A stretch of 64,000 bases of DNA, taken from assembly GCF_900312745.1 (NCBI RefSeq), contig NZ_OMPD01000011.1:28479-92478 (forward strand), given 5' to 3'. The notes beneath the pieces are model-generated. The model was not told the origin of the DNA and ran no database searches. It was given only the letters and a program-made list of their open reading frames with translations. Made by a program: the position numbers and the translations under genes. Below are positions 54,700 through 63,939 of the stretch, piece after piece. Each line of letters starts with the position of its first letter. Position 1 is the first letter of the stretch. This DNA is from Aquimarina sp. AU58 (GTDB lineage: Bacteria; Bacteroidota; Bacteroidia; Flavobacteriales; Flavobacteriaceae).

Positions 54700-55932
54700 T
54701 TATTTTCTGAGATTTTTAATTCTTTGTAAAAGAGTAGGATGCGAGTAATGAATAAATACCATAGCAGGATGAGGGGTTAAGTTGCTAAGGTTGTTTTTTG
54801 AAAGTTTTTTTAAACTATTAATTAAAGCTTCATTATTATAAGTTTCTTTTGCATAGTTATCTGCCTGATATTCGAAAGCTCTAGAAACTATATTCATTAT
54901 TAATCCGGTTATTTCTGAAATCGGACTATACAAAATTCCAAAAGCTATAAGTCCAATATGAAACGAAGGAGTTGCTACTCCCAGTGCCTCAGATAGGAGT
55001 GGATTTGCAATAAAAAGCGATAAAAACCATAATGTTAATCCAGTAAGAGCAATAGATAAAAACAAATTAACGATCACATGCCTTTTTTTATAATGCCCGA
55101 CTTCATGAGCTAATACGGCCACAATCTCTTCGTTATCAAGATCATTAATCAATGTGTCATAAAGAGTTATCCTTTTTTCGCTACCAAAACCAGAGAAATA
55201 AGCATTTGCTTTAGTACTTCTTTTAGAACCATCAATAACAAAAATATCTTTTAACTGAAAGCCAACTTTTTTAGAATAAGCTTCAATAGTATTTCTAAGT
55301 TCTCCTGGTTCTAAAGGGGTTTGTTTGTTAAAGATAGGAACAATAAGTTTTGCATAAAACATATTCATTGCTAATGTAAATATAGATACTAATGTCCAGG
55401 CATACACCCAAAAAGAGTTTCCTGTAATTTGGTAGAACCATATAATCAATGCCAAAAGCCCTCCGCCGACAATTATCATCATTATGATGCTTTTTATTTT
55501 ATCAATAAAAAAGGTTTTTATAGTGGTTTTATTGAAACCAAATTTTTCTTCAATAACAAAAATTTTATAGTAAGTAGCAGGAGTAGAGAGAATATCACTA
55601 CCAATCATTATAATTCCAAAAAAAATAAGACCAATTATAATTGAATTATCTGAAATATTCCTTGATATAGTATCAACTATGGCAAATCCATCTAAAAAGA
55701 AAAATAGAAGCATGATACACAACGAGATAGTAGAGGATACTAATTTAAATTTGAAATTAGCTTTTTTATATGCTATGGATTTTTGATATTCTTCTTCGGG
55801 ATAAACATCTATAAGTTCTTCGGGAATCTGATTGTTATAGTGTCTAGAATTAAGGATATCTAATAGAGAGTCTATTAGAAATACAATAATGATAATAGCT
55901 ATTAATAAATAAAAAAGGGAATTGGGGGTCAT
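54700..55932 (-). CDS. M48-family zinc metalloprotease (CAAX protease 1 / Ste24-like)
   Basis: 410 residues with about six to seven membrane segments. The zinc site is VAVLAHEVGHYKKRHVI (HEXXH, about 272-288), and the third ligand lies in AFEYQADNYAKETY (about 340-353). The N-terminal part matches the Ste24 layout (Peptidase_M48_N, about 1-195), with the conserved FVIDGSKRSTKANAYFSGFG. In bacteria these enzymes take part in membrane-protein quality control; the CAAX-processing role of eukaryotes does not apply. No other protease gene is nearby. Confidence 0.92.
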   Translation of the reverse strand: MTPNSLFYLLIAIIIIVFLIDSLLDILNSRHYNNQIPEELIDVYPEEEYQKSIAYKKANFKFKLVSSTISLCIMLLFFFLDGFAIVDTISRNISDNSIIIGLIFFGIIMIGSDILSTPATYYKIFVIEEKFGFNKTTIKTFFIDKIKSIIMMIIVGGGLLALIIWFYQITGNSFWVYAWTLVSIFTLAMNMFYAKLIVPIFNKQTPLEPGELRNTIEAYSKKVGFQLKDIFVIDGSKRSTKANAYFSGFGSEKRITLYDTLINDLDNEEIVAVLAHEVGHYKKRHVIVNLFLSIALTGLTLWFLSLFIANPLLSEALGVATPSFHIGLIAFGILYSPISEITGLIMNIVSRAFEYQADNYAKETYNNEALINSLKKLSKNNLSNLTPHPAMVFIHYSHPTLLQRIKNLRK

Positions 55933-56026
55933 TGGTTTAGAGCAATTAGTAGTTTAAAGATTTGGGATATGTAGGAAACGGTAAGGTAATGATTTTTAAT
56001 TTATTTTCAGTACTATTTTTAATCTT

Positions 56027-56836
56027 TTAGCCCGCAAACCCTCGTTGGCGTTTTGCTTCAAAAATGAGAATTCCAGCAGCAACCGAAACATTCATTGAGT
56101 CGATTACACCACTCATTGGTATTTTAATATTTTGAGTTGTACTTTCTAAAAAAACATCACTTAATCCTGTAGCTTCAGTACCAACCACGATAGCAGTAGG
56201 TCTGGTATAATCCTGAGTGTGATAATCTATAGATTTTTGTAGTGCAGCACCATAGATATTGATATTGTGCTTTTTTAAGAAATCTATAATAGCTGCAGAA
56301 GATCCGGTTGCAATATTGTTGGTAAATATACATCCAACGCTAGATCGTATGATGTTGGGATTGTATATATCAGTTTTTGGGTTTGCAATAAAAACCGCAT
56401 CTAATTGTGCAGCATCTGCAGTACGTAATAAGGCGCCTATGTTACCAGGTTTTTCTGGAGATTCAGCCACAAGAATTAAAGAGTTTTTTGATGATAAGGT
56501 GAAATTTTTGATATCATTATCTTTTGAAATAGCTACAGCTAAAACTCCTTCGGTTGTGGTTCGATAGGCTAGTTTTTGATAAATTTCTAAAGTAATCTCA
56601 AACAATTCAATTTGATGTTGAGAAGAGGTAAGTAGTTCCGAAATTTCTTTAAGCGGAATAATAGAAGAACAATAATAAAGTTGAGTAATTGTATATCTTC
56701 CTTGTATAGCTAATGTAATTTCACGTTTACCTTCAATAATAAAGCGTTTTTCTCTTTTGCGAACTCTTGATTTTTCTTTAAGCTGGTTAAGAAATTTTAT
56801 TTTATCATTCTGAAGACTTTTTATCTGGTTTTGCAT
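56027..56836 (-). CDS. TrmH/SpoU-family RNA 2'-O-ribose methyltransferase
   Basis: 269 residues. The N-terminal substrate-binding part (about 1-100) contains KSRVRKREKRFIIEGKREIT. The SPOUT knot domain has ILVAESPEKPGNIGALLRTA (about 127-146, motif 1), TAIVVGTEATGLSDVFLEST (motif 2) and IPMSGVIDSMNVSVAAGILI (motif 3), all intact. It methylates a ribose in rRNA or tRNA; the closest named relatives modify 23S rRNA, but the position cannot be read from the sequence. The gene has its own unit between the protease and kinase genes. Confidence 0.92.
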   Translation of the reverse strand: MQNQIKSLQNDKIKFLNQLKEKSRVRKREKRFIIEGKREITLAIQGRYTITQLYYCSSIIPLKEISELLTSSQHQIELFEITLEIYQKLAYRTTTEGVLAVAISKDNDIKNFTLSSKNSLILVAESPEKPGNIGALLRTADAAQLDAVFIANPKTDIYNPNIIRSSVGCIFTNNIATGSSAAIIDFLKKHNINIYGAALQKSIDYHTQDYTRPTAIVVGTEATGLSDVFLESTTQNIKIPMSGVIDSMNVSVAAGILIFEAKRQRGFAG

Positions 56837-56887
56837 AAACGCAAAGATAATAATAGCGAATAGAAAAGTGTTTTCTTTTTTCTGTAT

Positions 56888-59653
56888 TTAAGAAGGAAAA
56901 TCTTGTATGTACTGATTGATTTCTTTGATGATTTTAGAGTAGGATTGATTTAATTCTATAAAGTATTCTTTGAGCAGGCTAAATTCTAGCTTTTCTTTTG
57001 ATGAATATTCTATTTTTTGTAGAATATCTGTTTCATTTTTTAAACCAATAGTTTTAAAACTAGATTTAAGTTTGTGAGCAGTTTCTCGCGTAATATCCCA
57101 ATTTTTTTCTTCAATTGCCTGTTTTAGTTTTTGGTAATCTTTTGGGGTTTCATCAATGAATATTTGTAAAACTCCTTGAATAATTTCGATGTCATTATCA
57201 AAAGTCTTTTTTAGAAAGGACAGGTCACAGAATTTTTTAACTTCTAAAGATGTTGGTTTATCTGTACTAACAGCAGTAGTGGCGTCGTTTTGTACGTTTT
57301 TAGATAAGATACTTAATAGTATCTCTTCAAGAGCCTGTTCGCTTAATGGTTTAGTGAGATAAAAATTCATTCCCGATTCTATTGCTTTCTTTTTTGATTC
57401 TGGGAACACATCTGCCGAGCAAGCTATTATAGGTATTTTGTTAATCTTATCATCATCAGATTTTCTTATGATTTCTGTAGTTTCGGGGCCATCCATTACT
57501 GGCATATGCATGTCCATAAGTATTAGATCATAAGTGAAGTTTTTAAGTTTTTCTAATGCAATCTTTCCATTATCTGCAATATGTGCATCTATATGCCAAT
57601 TAGAGAATAATTGCTTTATAAAAAACTGGTTCATTTTGTTGTCTTCAACTACCAGTACTGTCACTCCAGATAGGTTATGGTTATTTCCAGACATAGTAGT
57701 GTGTTTCCTATTTGTTTCTGTAGATCTAAAATTGCTTTTGCCGTATGTAATAGAGAAATCAAAAGTTGATCCTGCTCCTGGTTTACTTTCGGCTTTAAGT
57801 ACTCCTCCTTGTAGCTCGATAAGTTGTTTAGAGATTGAGAGACCAAGCCCCGTTCCTTCGATCTTATTTTTTCCTGGCTTATGTACCTGATAAAAACTTT
57901 CGAAAATATTCTTAAGTTTATCTTTAGGGATACCAACTCCTGTGTCTTTTACAGAAAAATTAATAGTAATTCCTTTTTTGCTTGATTTTTCTGTTTTTAC
58001 TTGTATTGTTATCTCGCCGGTTTGGGTAAATTTTATTGCATTACCTATTAGGTTGATTAGAATTTGATTTAACCTAAGTTGATCCCCAATAATAAATTTA
58101 GGTACAGAAGGATCAATAAGCATGGTGTATTTTAAACCTTTTTCGTCTGCTTTTATTTTAAAACCACGTGAGATGTTAGTAATTAATTCTTTAAGACTAA
58201 AATCTGTATTGTGTAATGTGAGTTTTCCAGCTTCAATTTTAGAGAAATCGAGAATGTCGTTGATTAATATCAAAAGATTTTCGGCAGAAAACTGAATTCC
58301 ATCCAGGTTTTTTTTATCTATATGGGGATTACTAAAATCACTCTTTTGTAAAATACCTGTAAGTCCCAAAATAACATTAAGAGGAGTCCTGATTTCGTGA
58401 CTCATATTAGATAAAAAAACGGTCTTTGCTTTAGCAGATTTTTCTGCGATAACCTTAGCTTCTCTAATTTCATTATCAATAATCTTTCGATTGGTGATAT
58501 CTCTAAAAAAACCATTGAAAAGATAATCATCTTTGGTTTCAATTGCAATAACAGTAAGTTCTATATATACAATAGAACCATTTTTCCTGTTTACAGAGGT
58601 TTCTACTCTTTTATTGATTAGTTCATCATCTCCGGTTTGTATATAATTACTAAAACTTCTTTTTAATTCTTGTCTAAGTTTATATGGGACTAATGAATAG
58701 ATACTGTATCCAATCGTTTCCTCTCTTTTTAGCTCTAGTATATTCTCTGCCTGTTTATTCCAATTTAATACAATTCCTTTGCTATTTACCAAAACCACAC
58801 CATCCATTGCTGTTTCTAATATGGTTGTATTTAAATGTTCGCTATATTTTAATTCTTCCTCTACTTTTTTTCTTTCTACAACTTCTTTGGTAAGTCTTTC
58901 GTTAATTTCTTCTAAACTATAAAGCTGTTTCTGCAGCATCTTATGCATTTGTTGTTTACTAGGGAAGTTGATCAAATCCTTAGCAAGGATTTCTTCGGGA
59001 ATTACATTTAACGTTGCAGTAAATGAATCTAATAAATGATAAGATTGAAAATGTTTTTTATAAATAAGTAAATAGATATTGGTGATTGCATTTATACCTA
59101 AGCTATTTTTGATTTTAAGAAAAATCTGATTAGAAAAATCTAATAGATTTTTTCTCTCCTTGATCAGGTCAATAGTGCGAAAATTATATGGTGTATCCAG
59201 GTATTTTTTGATATAAATAATTTTAGAATCATTATAGCTACCAATAAGTTCTGAAGATTTCTCTAATACGTTAGAGAGAAAAACTTTACATAAGATTAAT
59301 TCTTGCTCTTTTAATGGATCGAATATTAACTTGAAGGATGTATACTTGAATAGTGAATTATATCGTTCTATAATTTGATTACGTACAAATTGTTTGCTAG
59401 GTCGTCGTATTGCATTTTTTTCTGTAATATATTCTTCTAGGAATAAGTATAATTCTGGTAAAAACTCAATTTTTTTTACATAAGAAAATTCTCTAAAAGC
59501 TTTTACTTTTATTTTTAGATTAGAAGTGTTTTTGGATATGTCAATCTCTTTCCAAAGAAAATCAATTAGATCAATAATTTCTTGCTCTTCTTGGCTTTTT
59601 TTTGGATTGGTTTTCTTAGCGGTCGTTATTCTTTTAAACCATTTTAAGATCAT
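56888..59653 (-). CDS. Cytoplasmic hybrid sensor histidine kinase (PAS, HisKA, HATPase, REC, Hpt)
   Basis: 921 residues with no membrane segment. Residues 1-250 are helical with no known domain. PAS lies at about 270-390 (TAMDGVVLVNSKGIVLNWN). HisKA has FLSNMSHEIRTPLNVILG with His419. The ATPase part has NLIGNAIKFTQTGE and GTGLGLSISKQLI. The receiver (about 664-780) has VLVVEDNKMNQFF and Asp714 in LILMDMHMPVMDG. The Hpt ending has ETAHKLKSSFKTIG with His860. The phosphorelay is thus complete apart from an output regulator, which is not encoded nearby. The gene starts 6 nt after a small membrane protein gene, a possible sensor partner. Confidence 0.94.
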   Translation of the reverse strand: MILKWFKRITTAKKTNPKKSQEEQEIIDLIDFLWKEIDISKNTSNLKIKVKAFREFSYVKKIEFLPELYLFLEEYITEKNAIRRPSKQFVRNQIIERYNSLFKYTSFKLIFDPLKEQELILCKVFLSNVLEKSSELIGSYNDSKIIYIKKYLDTPYNFRTIDLIKERKNLLDFSNQIFLKIKNSLGINAITNIYLLIYKKHFQSYHLLDSFTATLNVIPEEILAKDLINFPSKQQMHKMLQKQLYSLEEINERLTKEVVERKKVEEELKYSEHLNTTILETAMDGVVLVNSKGIVLNWNKQAENILELKREETIGYSIYSLVPYKLRQELKRSFSNYIQTGDDELINKRVETSVNRKNGSIVYIELTVIAIETKDDYLFNGFFRDITNRKIIDNEIREAKVIAEKSAKAKTVFLSNMSHEIRTPLNVILGLTGILQKSDFSNPHIDKKNLDGIQFSAENLLILINDILDFSKIEAGKLTLHNTDFSLKELITNISRGFKIKADEKGLKYTMLIDPSVPKFIIGDQLRLNQILINLIGNAIKFTQTGEITIQVKTEKSSKKGITINFSVKDTGVGIPKDKLKNIFESFYQVHKPGKNKIEGTGLGLSISKQLIELQGGVLKAESKPGAGSTFDFSITYGKSNFRSTETNRKHTTMSGNNHNLSGVTVLVVEDNKMNQFFIKQLFSNWHIDAHIADNGKIALEKLKNFTYDLILMDMHMPVMDGPETTEIIRKSDDDKINKIPIIACSADVFPESKKKAIESGMNFYLTKPLSEQALEEILLSILSKNVQNDATTAVSTDKPTSLEVKKFCDLSFLKKTFDNDIEIIQGVLQIFIDETPKDYQKLKQAIEEKNWDITRETAHKLKSSFKTIGLKNETDILQKIEYSSKEKLEFSLLKEYFIELNQSYSKIIKEINQYIQDFPS

Positions 59654-59659
59654 CTAGGG

Positions 59660-60067
59660 TCATATTTTGCTGGCTTTATATATTTTATAAAAACCTAATG
59701 CCGATAAACCCCATGTAAGAATTAGTGCGATAAACCAAATGTAGTTACCAAAAGTATCTCCAAATATATTCTTGAAAATATTATAGCCAAAGATATGAGC
59801 AATTTGCATATGAAGATGTCCGAGAGCCATAACTACAAACCCCCAAGCCAGTAGTGTCATTCCCGATCCAAATTTTCCGCCTTTTAAATTTGTGGCCGTA
59901 AGAAAACTAAATATAAGTGCAATGGCCAGAAAAGGCATTTCTAAAAGACCAAAAATTTGTTCTGCTCCTAAATTGCTAGGGTTAGAATGTGCACTATGAT
60001 CTTGCGCCAATAATCCCTGACTCACTAAAAGTAATACTGATATAATCAAAAAGTGTTTTTTTTTCAT
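59660..60067 (-). CDS. Small membrane protein, unknown, paired with the hybrid kinase
   Basis: 135 residues. A signal peptide (MKKKHFLIISVLLLVSQGLL, cut after AQ) is followed by three membrane segments (about 41-61, 69-88 and 109-129). Histidines cluster after the signal (DHSAHSN) and around the second segment (GHLHMQIAHIFGY), which could bind a metal or haem. I do not recognise the family. The stop is 6 nt before the hybrid kinase ATG, so the two are translated from one transcript. As the kinase lacks membrane segments, this protein may serve as its sensor or anchor (inference). Confidence 0.72.
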   Translation of the reverse strand: MKKKHFLIISVLLLVSQGLLAQDHSAHSNPSNLGAEQIFGLLEMPFLAIALIFSFLTATNLKGGKFGSGMTLLAWGFVVMALGHLHMQIAHIFGYNIFKNIFGDTFGNYIWFIALILTWGLSALGFYKIYKASKI

Positions 60068-60179
60068 ATCTATTCAGTTTTCTTAAAAGTAATGAAAAAA
60101 TACCAATCCACATTCTTTTTGATGGATTAAATACTGTTTTTGACGATGAAATACAGTGCTTCGTATATGTTAGAGATAA

Positions 60180-60210
60180 AAAAAATCCTGCTTCAAAAGC
60201 AGGATTTTTT
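60180..60210. terminator. Terminator of the thrS-infC-rpmI-rplT operon
   Basis: A perfect 14-bp inverted repeat (AAAAAATCCTGCTT at 60180-60193, AAGCAGGATTTTTT at 60197-60210) with a 3-nt loop and T runs on both strands, 32 nt beyond the rplT stop in the leftward direction. Confidence 0.92.
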
Positions 60211-60242
60211 ATAAATGAGATTGTATTGTTTTACTAAAAGAA

Positions 60243-60587
60243 TTACTTTACTTTTTCTACAATTGCTTGAAAAGCTTCTGGGTTGTTCATCGCTAAATCT
60301 GCAAGAACCTTACGGTTTAATTCGATATTATTAGCTTTTACTTTTCCCATAAATTGAGAATAAGACATACCGTGTAAACGAGCACCCGCATTAATACGAG
60401 TAATCCATAATCCACGGAAAGTTCTCTTTTTTGCTTTACGGTCTCTATACGAGTATTGCATCGCTTTATCAACCGCATTTTTTGCTACTGTCCAAACGTT
60501 TTTACGACGTCCGAAATAACCTTTTGCTTGCTTAAGAACTTTTTTTCTTCTAGCTCTTTTTGCAACAGAATTTACTGATCTTGGCAT
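60243..60587 (-). CDS. rplT: 50S ribosomal protein L20
   Basis: 114 residues, the usual length. Family features are [20 protein letters not shown], the [15 protein letters not shown] segment, [20 protein letters not shown] and [14 protein letters not shown]. It is an assembly protein of 23S rRNA domains I and II, and in other bacteria it represses its own operon by binding an mRNA structure. It is the last gene of thrS-infC-rpmI-rplT, 141 nt after rpmI, a gap that may hold an L20 leader. Confidence 0.98.
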   Translation of the reverse strand: MPRSVNSVAKRARRKKVLKQAKGYFGRRKNVWTVAKNAVDKAMQYSYRDRKAKKRTFRGLWITRINAGARLHGMSYSQFMGKVKANNIELNRKVLADLAMNNPEAFQAIVEKVK

Positions 60588-60728
60588 AATTTAAATTTTT
60601 TAGTAGTAGGCGGTCGATAATCGACTCTTGATCATTTAAATTTTATTTCTTAATTCGAAAATTATTAATCTAAAATTATGTAGGCCTAACTCCTGGGTTT
60701 ATACTAATTCTAACCTGATTAAAAAAAA
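60588..60728 (-). promoter_or_regulatory. Possible L20 autoregulatory leader between rpmI and rplT
   Basis: This 141-nt gap is long for the operon. On the minus strand it includes a small hairpin, GTCGAT-T-ATCGAC, about 30-45 nt before the rplT ATG, and a GC-richer stretch (CCCAGGAGTTAGGCC) further up, in an otherwise A/T-rich sequence. L20 leaders are known in other phyla, and a motif upstream of L20 genes is known in Bacteroidales. No specific match was established here. Confidence 0.35.
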
Positions 60729-60926
60729 TTACTTTAAACGTAATTGTTCTTTAATACTATTTTCATCGCTTTTATGCACTAATGTTGCGTGCGTTAAAGC
60801 AAGCTTACGCTTTTTAGATTTTTTTGTCAAAATATGACTCTTAAAAGCGTGCTTTCTTTTGATTTTACCAGTACCGGTAAGCTTAAAGCGCTTTTTTGCA
60901 CTGGATTTTGTTTTCATTTTAGGCAT
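60729..60926 (-). CDS. rpmI: 50S ribosomal protein L35
   Basis: 65 residues, the usual length, very basic. The family sequence [20 protein letters not shown] and the motif [20 protein letters not shown] are clear. It sits 60 nt after infC and is part of the IF3/L35/L20 operon. Confidence 0.98.
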   Translation of the reverse strand: MPKMKTKSSAKKRFKLTGTGKIKRKHAFKSHILTKKSKKRKLALTHATLVHKSDENSIKEQLRLK

Positions 60927-60986
60927 TGTATCCTTGTTTTTATAATCTCACTTATTATCTTAATAACTCCTTTTGACAAGAGTTTC

Positions 60987-61538
60987 TTATTTTTTTGGAG
61001 CGATAAACATAATCATTCGTTTACCTTCAAGTTTTGGCATTTGCTCTACTTTGCCATACTCTTCTAGTTCTTGCGCTAACCTAAGTAGTAGAATTTGACC
61101 TTGATCTTTGTATATGATTGAACGTCCTTTGAAAAAGACATAAGCTTTTAATTTGGCTCCTTCTGATAAAAACTTAATAGCATGCTTTTTCTTGAACTCA
61201 TAATCATGCTCATCTGTGTTAGGACCAAATCTAATTTCTTTAATAACAACCTTAGTGGCCTTTGATTTTAAGGCTTTGTCTCTTTTCTTCTGTTCATAAA
61301 GGAATTTCTTATAATCCATTATTTTACAAACAGGAGGCACTGCTTTAGGCGAAATTTCTACAAGATCAAGTTCTTGCTCCTCAGCAAGTTGTAGCGCTTT
61401 TTTTGTTGGGTAAACACCAACTTCTACATTGTCACCCACAAGACGCACTTCATCAACACGAATTTTATGATTGATTCTGTGTGCATCTTCTTTGATTACT
61501 CTTAGTGGTTTTTGAGACCTTCTTCTTCTTATTGCTAT
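60987..61538 (-). CDS. infC: Translation initiation factor IF-3 with an AUA start codon
   Basis: 183 residues when started at ATA (61536-61538). The frame reads [20 protein letters not shown] and [19 protein letters not shown], the normal Bacteroidota IF-3 N-terminus, while a TAA stop lies two codons upstream (TAA GTC ATA). The first common start codon, a GTG at 61448, would cut away 30 residues of the conserved N-terminal domain. The rest shows [20 protein letters not shown] and the C-terminal domain ending MFIAPKK. IF-3 rejects non-AUG starts on the 30S subunit, and a rare start on its own mRNA (AUU in E. coli) gives negative feedback; the same logic is inferred here. thrS is 34 nt upstream. 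Confidence 0.93.
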   Translation of the reverse strand: MAIRRRRSQKPLRVIKEDAHRINHKIRVDEVRLVGDNVEVGVYPTKKALQLAEEQELDLVEISPKAVPPVCKIMDYKKFLYEQKKRDKALKSKATKVVIKEIRFGPNTDEHDYEFKKKHAIKFLSEGAKLKAYVFFKGRSIIYKDQGQILLLRLAQELEEYGKVEQMPKLEGKRMIMFIAPKK

Positions 61539-61572
61539 GACTTAAAATTTTAAATTAAACTTAATTTTATCG

Positions 61573-63519
61573 TTATCCATTAAACGGCTTTAGCGTTTTA
61601 TTAATTTCTTCTTTTATTATTTTAGAAAACTCTTCAATTGATATAGCTCCTAAATCTTCACCACCATGTTTTCGAACCGATATGGTGTTATCTCTCTCTT
61701 CTTGTTCCCCTACAATGATAATATAAGGAAATTTATTCATTTCTGCCTCTCTAATCTTTTTACCTATTGTTTCATTTCTATGATCAGCAAGGGCGCGAAT
61801 TTCGTCATTTTCTAACAAATTTAAAACTTTTTCAGAGTATTTTTCATATTTCTCACTGATAGAGAGTATAATAGCTTGCTCTGGCATTAACCACAGAGGG
61901 AAATTACCTCCTGTGTGCTCTAACAAGATAGCAATAAACCTCTCCAAACTACCAAAAGGAGCTCTATGAATCATTACAGGTCTGTGTAATTCGTTATCAC
62001 TGCCTTTATATGTAAGATCAAAACGCTCTGGGAGGTTATAATCTACCTGTATGGTTCCTAATTGCCAATTTCTTCCTAATGCATCTTTTACCATAAAATC
62101 GAGCTTAGGACCATAAAAAGCAGCTTCTCCACTTTCGATTATATAATTTAATCCTTTATCTTTTGCAGCATTTATAATGGCATTTTCTGCTTTTTCCCAA
62201 TTTTCGACATCTCCAATATATTTATCTGGTTTTTCTAAGTCTCTTACAGATACTTGTGCTGTAAAGTTTTCAAAACCTAAAGATCCAAAAACATATAAAA
62301 CCAAATCAATTACTTTTTTAAACTCTAGATCTAATTGATCAGGAGTACAAAAAATATGAGCATCATCCTGAGTAAAACCCCTTACGCGAGTAAGCCCATG
62401 AAGTTCTCCACTTTGTTCATACCTGTATACAGTGCCAAACTCGGCATATCGTTTAGGTAGATCTCTATACGACCATGGTCCACTATTATATATCTCACAA
62501 TGATGAGGGCAATTCATTGGTTTTAGTAGGAATTCCTCACCTTCAGCAGGAGTATTGATAGGTTGGAAGCTATCTTCGCCGTATTTTGCATAATGACCAG
62601 AAGTGACATACAATTCTTTTTGACCAATATGTGGTGTGACTACCATTTCATAACCAGCTTTCTTTTGGGCTTTTTTCAAAAACTGTTCCAAACGATCACG
62701 CAAAGCAGCTCCTTTAGGAAGCCAAAGCGGCAATCCCTGTCCAACTTTTCGAGAAAAAGTAAAAAGCTCAAGTTCTTTACCTAGCTTTCTGTGATCACGT
62801 TTTTTTGCTTCTTCAAGTAGTTCTAAATATTCTTTTAGCTCTTTTTGCTTCGGAAAAGAAGTTCCGTAAACCCTCGTTAATTGTTTGTTATTCTCATCAC
62901 CACGCCAATATGCACCTGCAACACTCATGATTTTTACAGCTTTAATAAGCCCGGTGTTAGGGATGTGCCCTCCTCGACATAAATCAGTAAAAATATCATG
63001 ATCACAAAATGTTATTGTGCCATCTTCTAGGTTCTCAATTAATTCTACCTTATACTCATTATTTTCTTCTTTGTATTTAGCTAGGGCATCAGCTTTAGAA
63101 ATAGACCTCATTTTAAAATCATGTTTTCCTCTTGCGATTTCAAGCATTTTATCTTCGATTGCTTTAAAATCTTTTTCAGAAATAACTTGATCTCCCAGAT
63201 CTACATCATAATAGAACCCGTTATCTATAGCTGGACCAATAGATAGCTTAACTCCGGGGTATAATTCTTCAAGAGCTTGGGCAAGGACATGAGATGTAGA
63301 ATGTCTAAATGCTGTTTTACCTTCATCATCTCTCCATGTAAACAAAACTAGGTTGCCATTTGTGGTTAATTTTGTGGAGGTTTCGATAGTAGTTCCGTTA
63401 AATTTTGCAGAAATTACATTTCTGGCAAAACCTTCACTAATATCTTTTGCAACATCCATAGCAGTAACTTCGCTATTGTACTCTCTAATCGAACCATCTG
63501 GTAACGTAATCTTGATCAT
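61573..63519 (-). CDS. thrS: Threonyl-tRNA synthetase
   Basis: 648 residues, full length. Domains in order are TGS (1-60), the SAD editing domain (about 65-225, with [20 protein letters not shown] and [10 protein letters not shown]), the class II catalytic core (about 240-535) with [13 protein letters not shown] (zinc and motif 1/2 region), [16 protein letters not shown] and [19 protein letters not shown] (motif 3), and the C-terminal anticodon-binding domain (about 540-648). All zinc ligands appear present. It starts the thrS-infC-rpmI-rplT operon. A -7-like TATCTTTA lies upstream on the minus strand, about 25-30 nt before the ATG. Confidence 0.98.
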   Translation of the reverse strand: MIKITLPDGSIREYNSEVTAMDVAKDISEGFARNVISAKFNGTTIETSTKLTTNGNLVLFTWRDDEGKTAFRHSTSHVLAQALEELYPGVKLSIGPAIDNGFYYDVDLGDQVISEKDFKAIEDKMLEIARGKHDFKMRSISKADALAKYKEENNEYKVELIENLEDGTITFCDHDIFTDLCRGGHIPNTGLIKAVKIMSVAGAYWRGDENNKQLTRVYGTSFPKQKELKEYLELLEEAKKRDHRKLGKELELFTFSRKVGQGLPLWLPKGAALRDRLEQFLKKAQKKAGYEMVVTPHIGQKELYVTSGHYAKYGEDSFQPINTPAEGEEFLLKPMNCPHHCEIYNSGPWSYRDLPKRYAEFGTVYRYEQSGELHGLTRVRGFTQDDAHIFCTPDQLDLEFKKVIDLVLYVFGSLGFENFTAQVSVRDLEKPDKYIGDVENWEKAENAIINAAKDKGLNYIIESGEAAFYGPKLDFMVKDALGRNWQLGTIQVDYNLPERFDLTYKGSDNELHRPVMIHRAPFGSLERFIAILLEHTGGNFPLWLMPEQAIILSISEKYEKYSEKVLNLLENDEIRALADHRNETIGKKIREAEMNKFPYIIIVGEQEERDNTISVRKHGGEDLGAISIEEFSKIIKEEINKTLKPFNG

Positions 63520-63780
63520 CTTTTTCTAATTAAAGTGGTAAAGATAATACGATAATAAAATCCATACAATATATATAAGATATAATTTAGTAGATTAATA
63601 TTGTAGTAGAGGTATAGGGTAGGGTATTGTTGATTTTTATTGGGTTTTTAGGGTACTTTTGTAATATCAGTTATGATTATCTAATGAAGAGTTCTAATGT
63701 TGTTTTTGATTTTTATGTTTATGTAAGAGGTGTCATATCAGAGCATTAAAAAAAAGTTTCAAAATAGTTAAGAAAAGGTG
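63520..63780. other. Divergent region between thrS and the tandem promoter module
   Basis: 261 nt without a gene. Its left part holds the leftward thrS promoter (TATCTTTA-type -7). Its right part (about 63740-63780) is A-rich and precedes the first rightward promoter. No other structure was seen. Confidence 0.4.
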
Positions 63781-63810
63781 TTGTTGGAAAGGAAAAGGTT
63801 TTTATATTTG
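63781..63810 (+). promoter_or_regulatory. Strong rightward promoter P1 (probable rRNA-type)
   Basis: TTG at 63781-63783 and TATATTTG at 63803-63810 with 19 nt between them, the preferred Bacteroidota arrangement. It is followed by CCCCCGCAAAACGGGATAAT and, at 63840-63850, GTTCATTGAGA, which resembles an antitermination boxA. The same arrangement recurs 129 nt downstream. Confidence 0.65.
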
Positions 63811-63909
63811 CCCCCGCAAAACGGGATAATGTTTAGTGCGTTCATTGAGAGATTTATTTTTTTGATTTTTAAGTTAAGAAAAAGTTTTAAAAACTTTATT
63901 AAAAAGGTC

Positions 63910-63939
63910 TTGTCAGAATAAAAAAGGGTTGTATGTTTG
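63910..63939 (+). promoter_or_regulatory. Strong rightward promoter P2 (probable rRNA-type)
   Basis: TTG at 63910-63912 and TATGTTTG at 63932-63939, again with 19 nt between them. It is followed by a hairpin, CCCGTT-CAA-AACGGG (63942-63956), and GTTCGTTGAGA at 63972-63982. No gene begins before the window ends. The boxA-like element and the doubled promoter suggest an rRNA operon next (inference). Confidence 0.65.
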
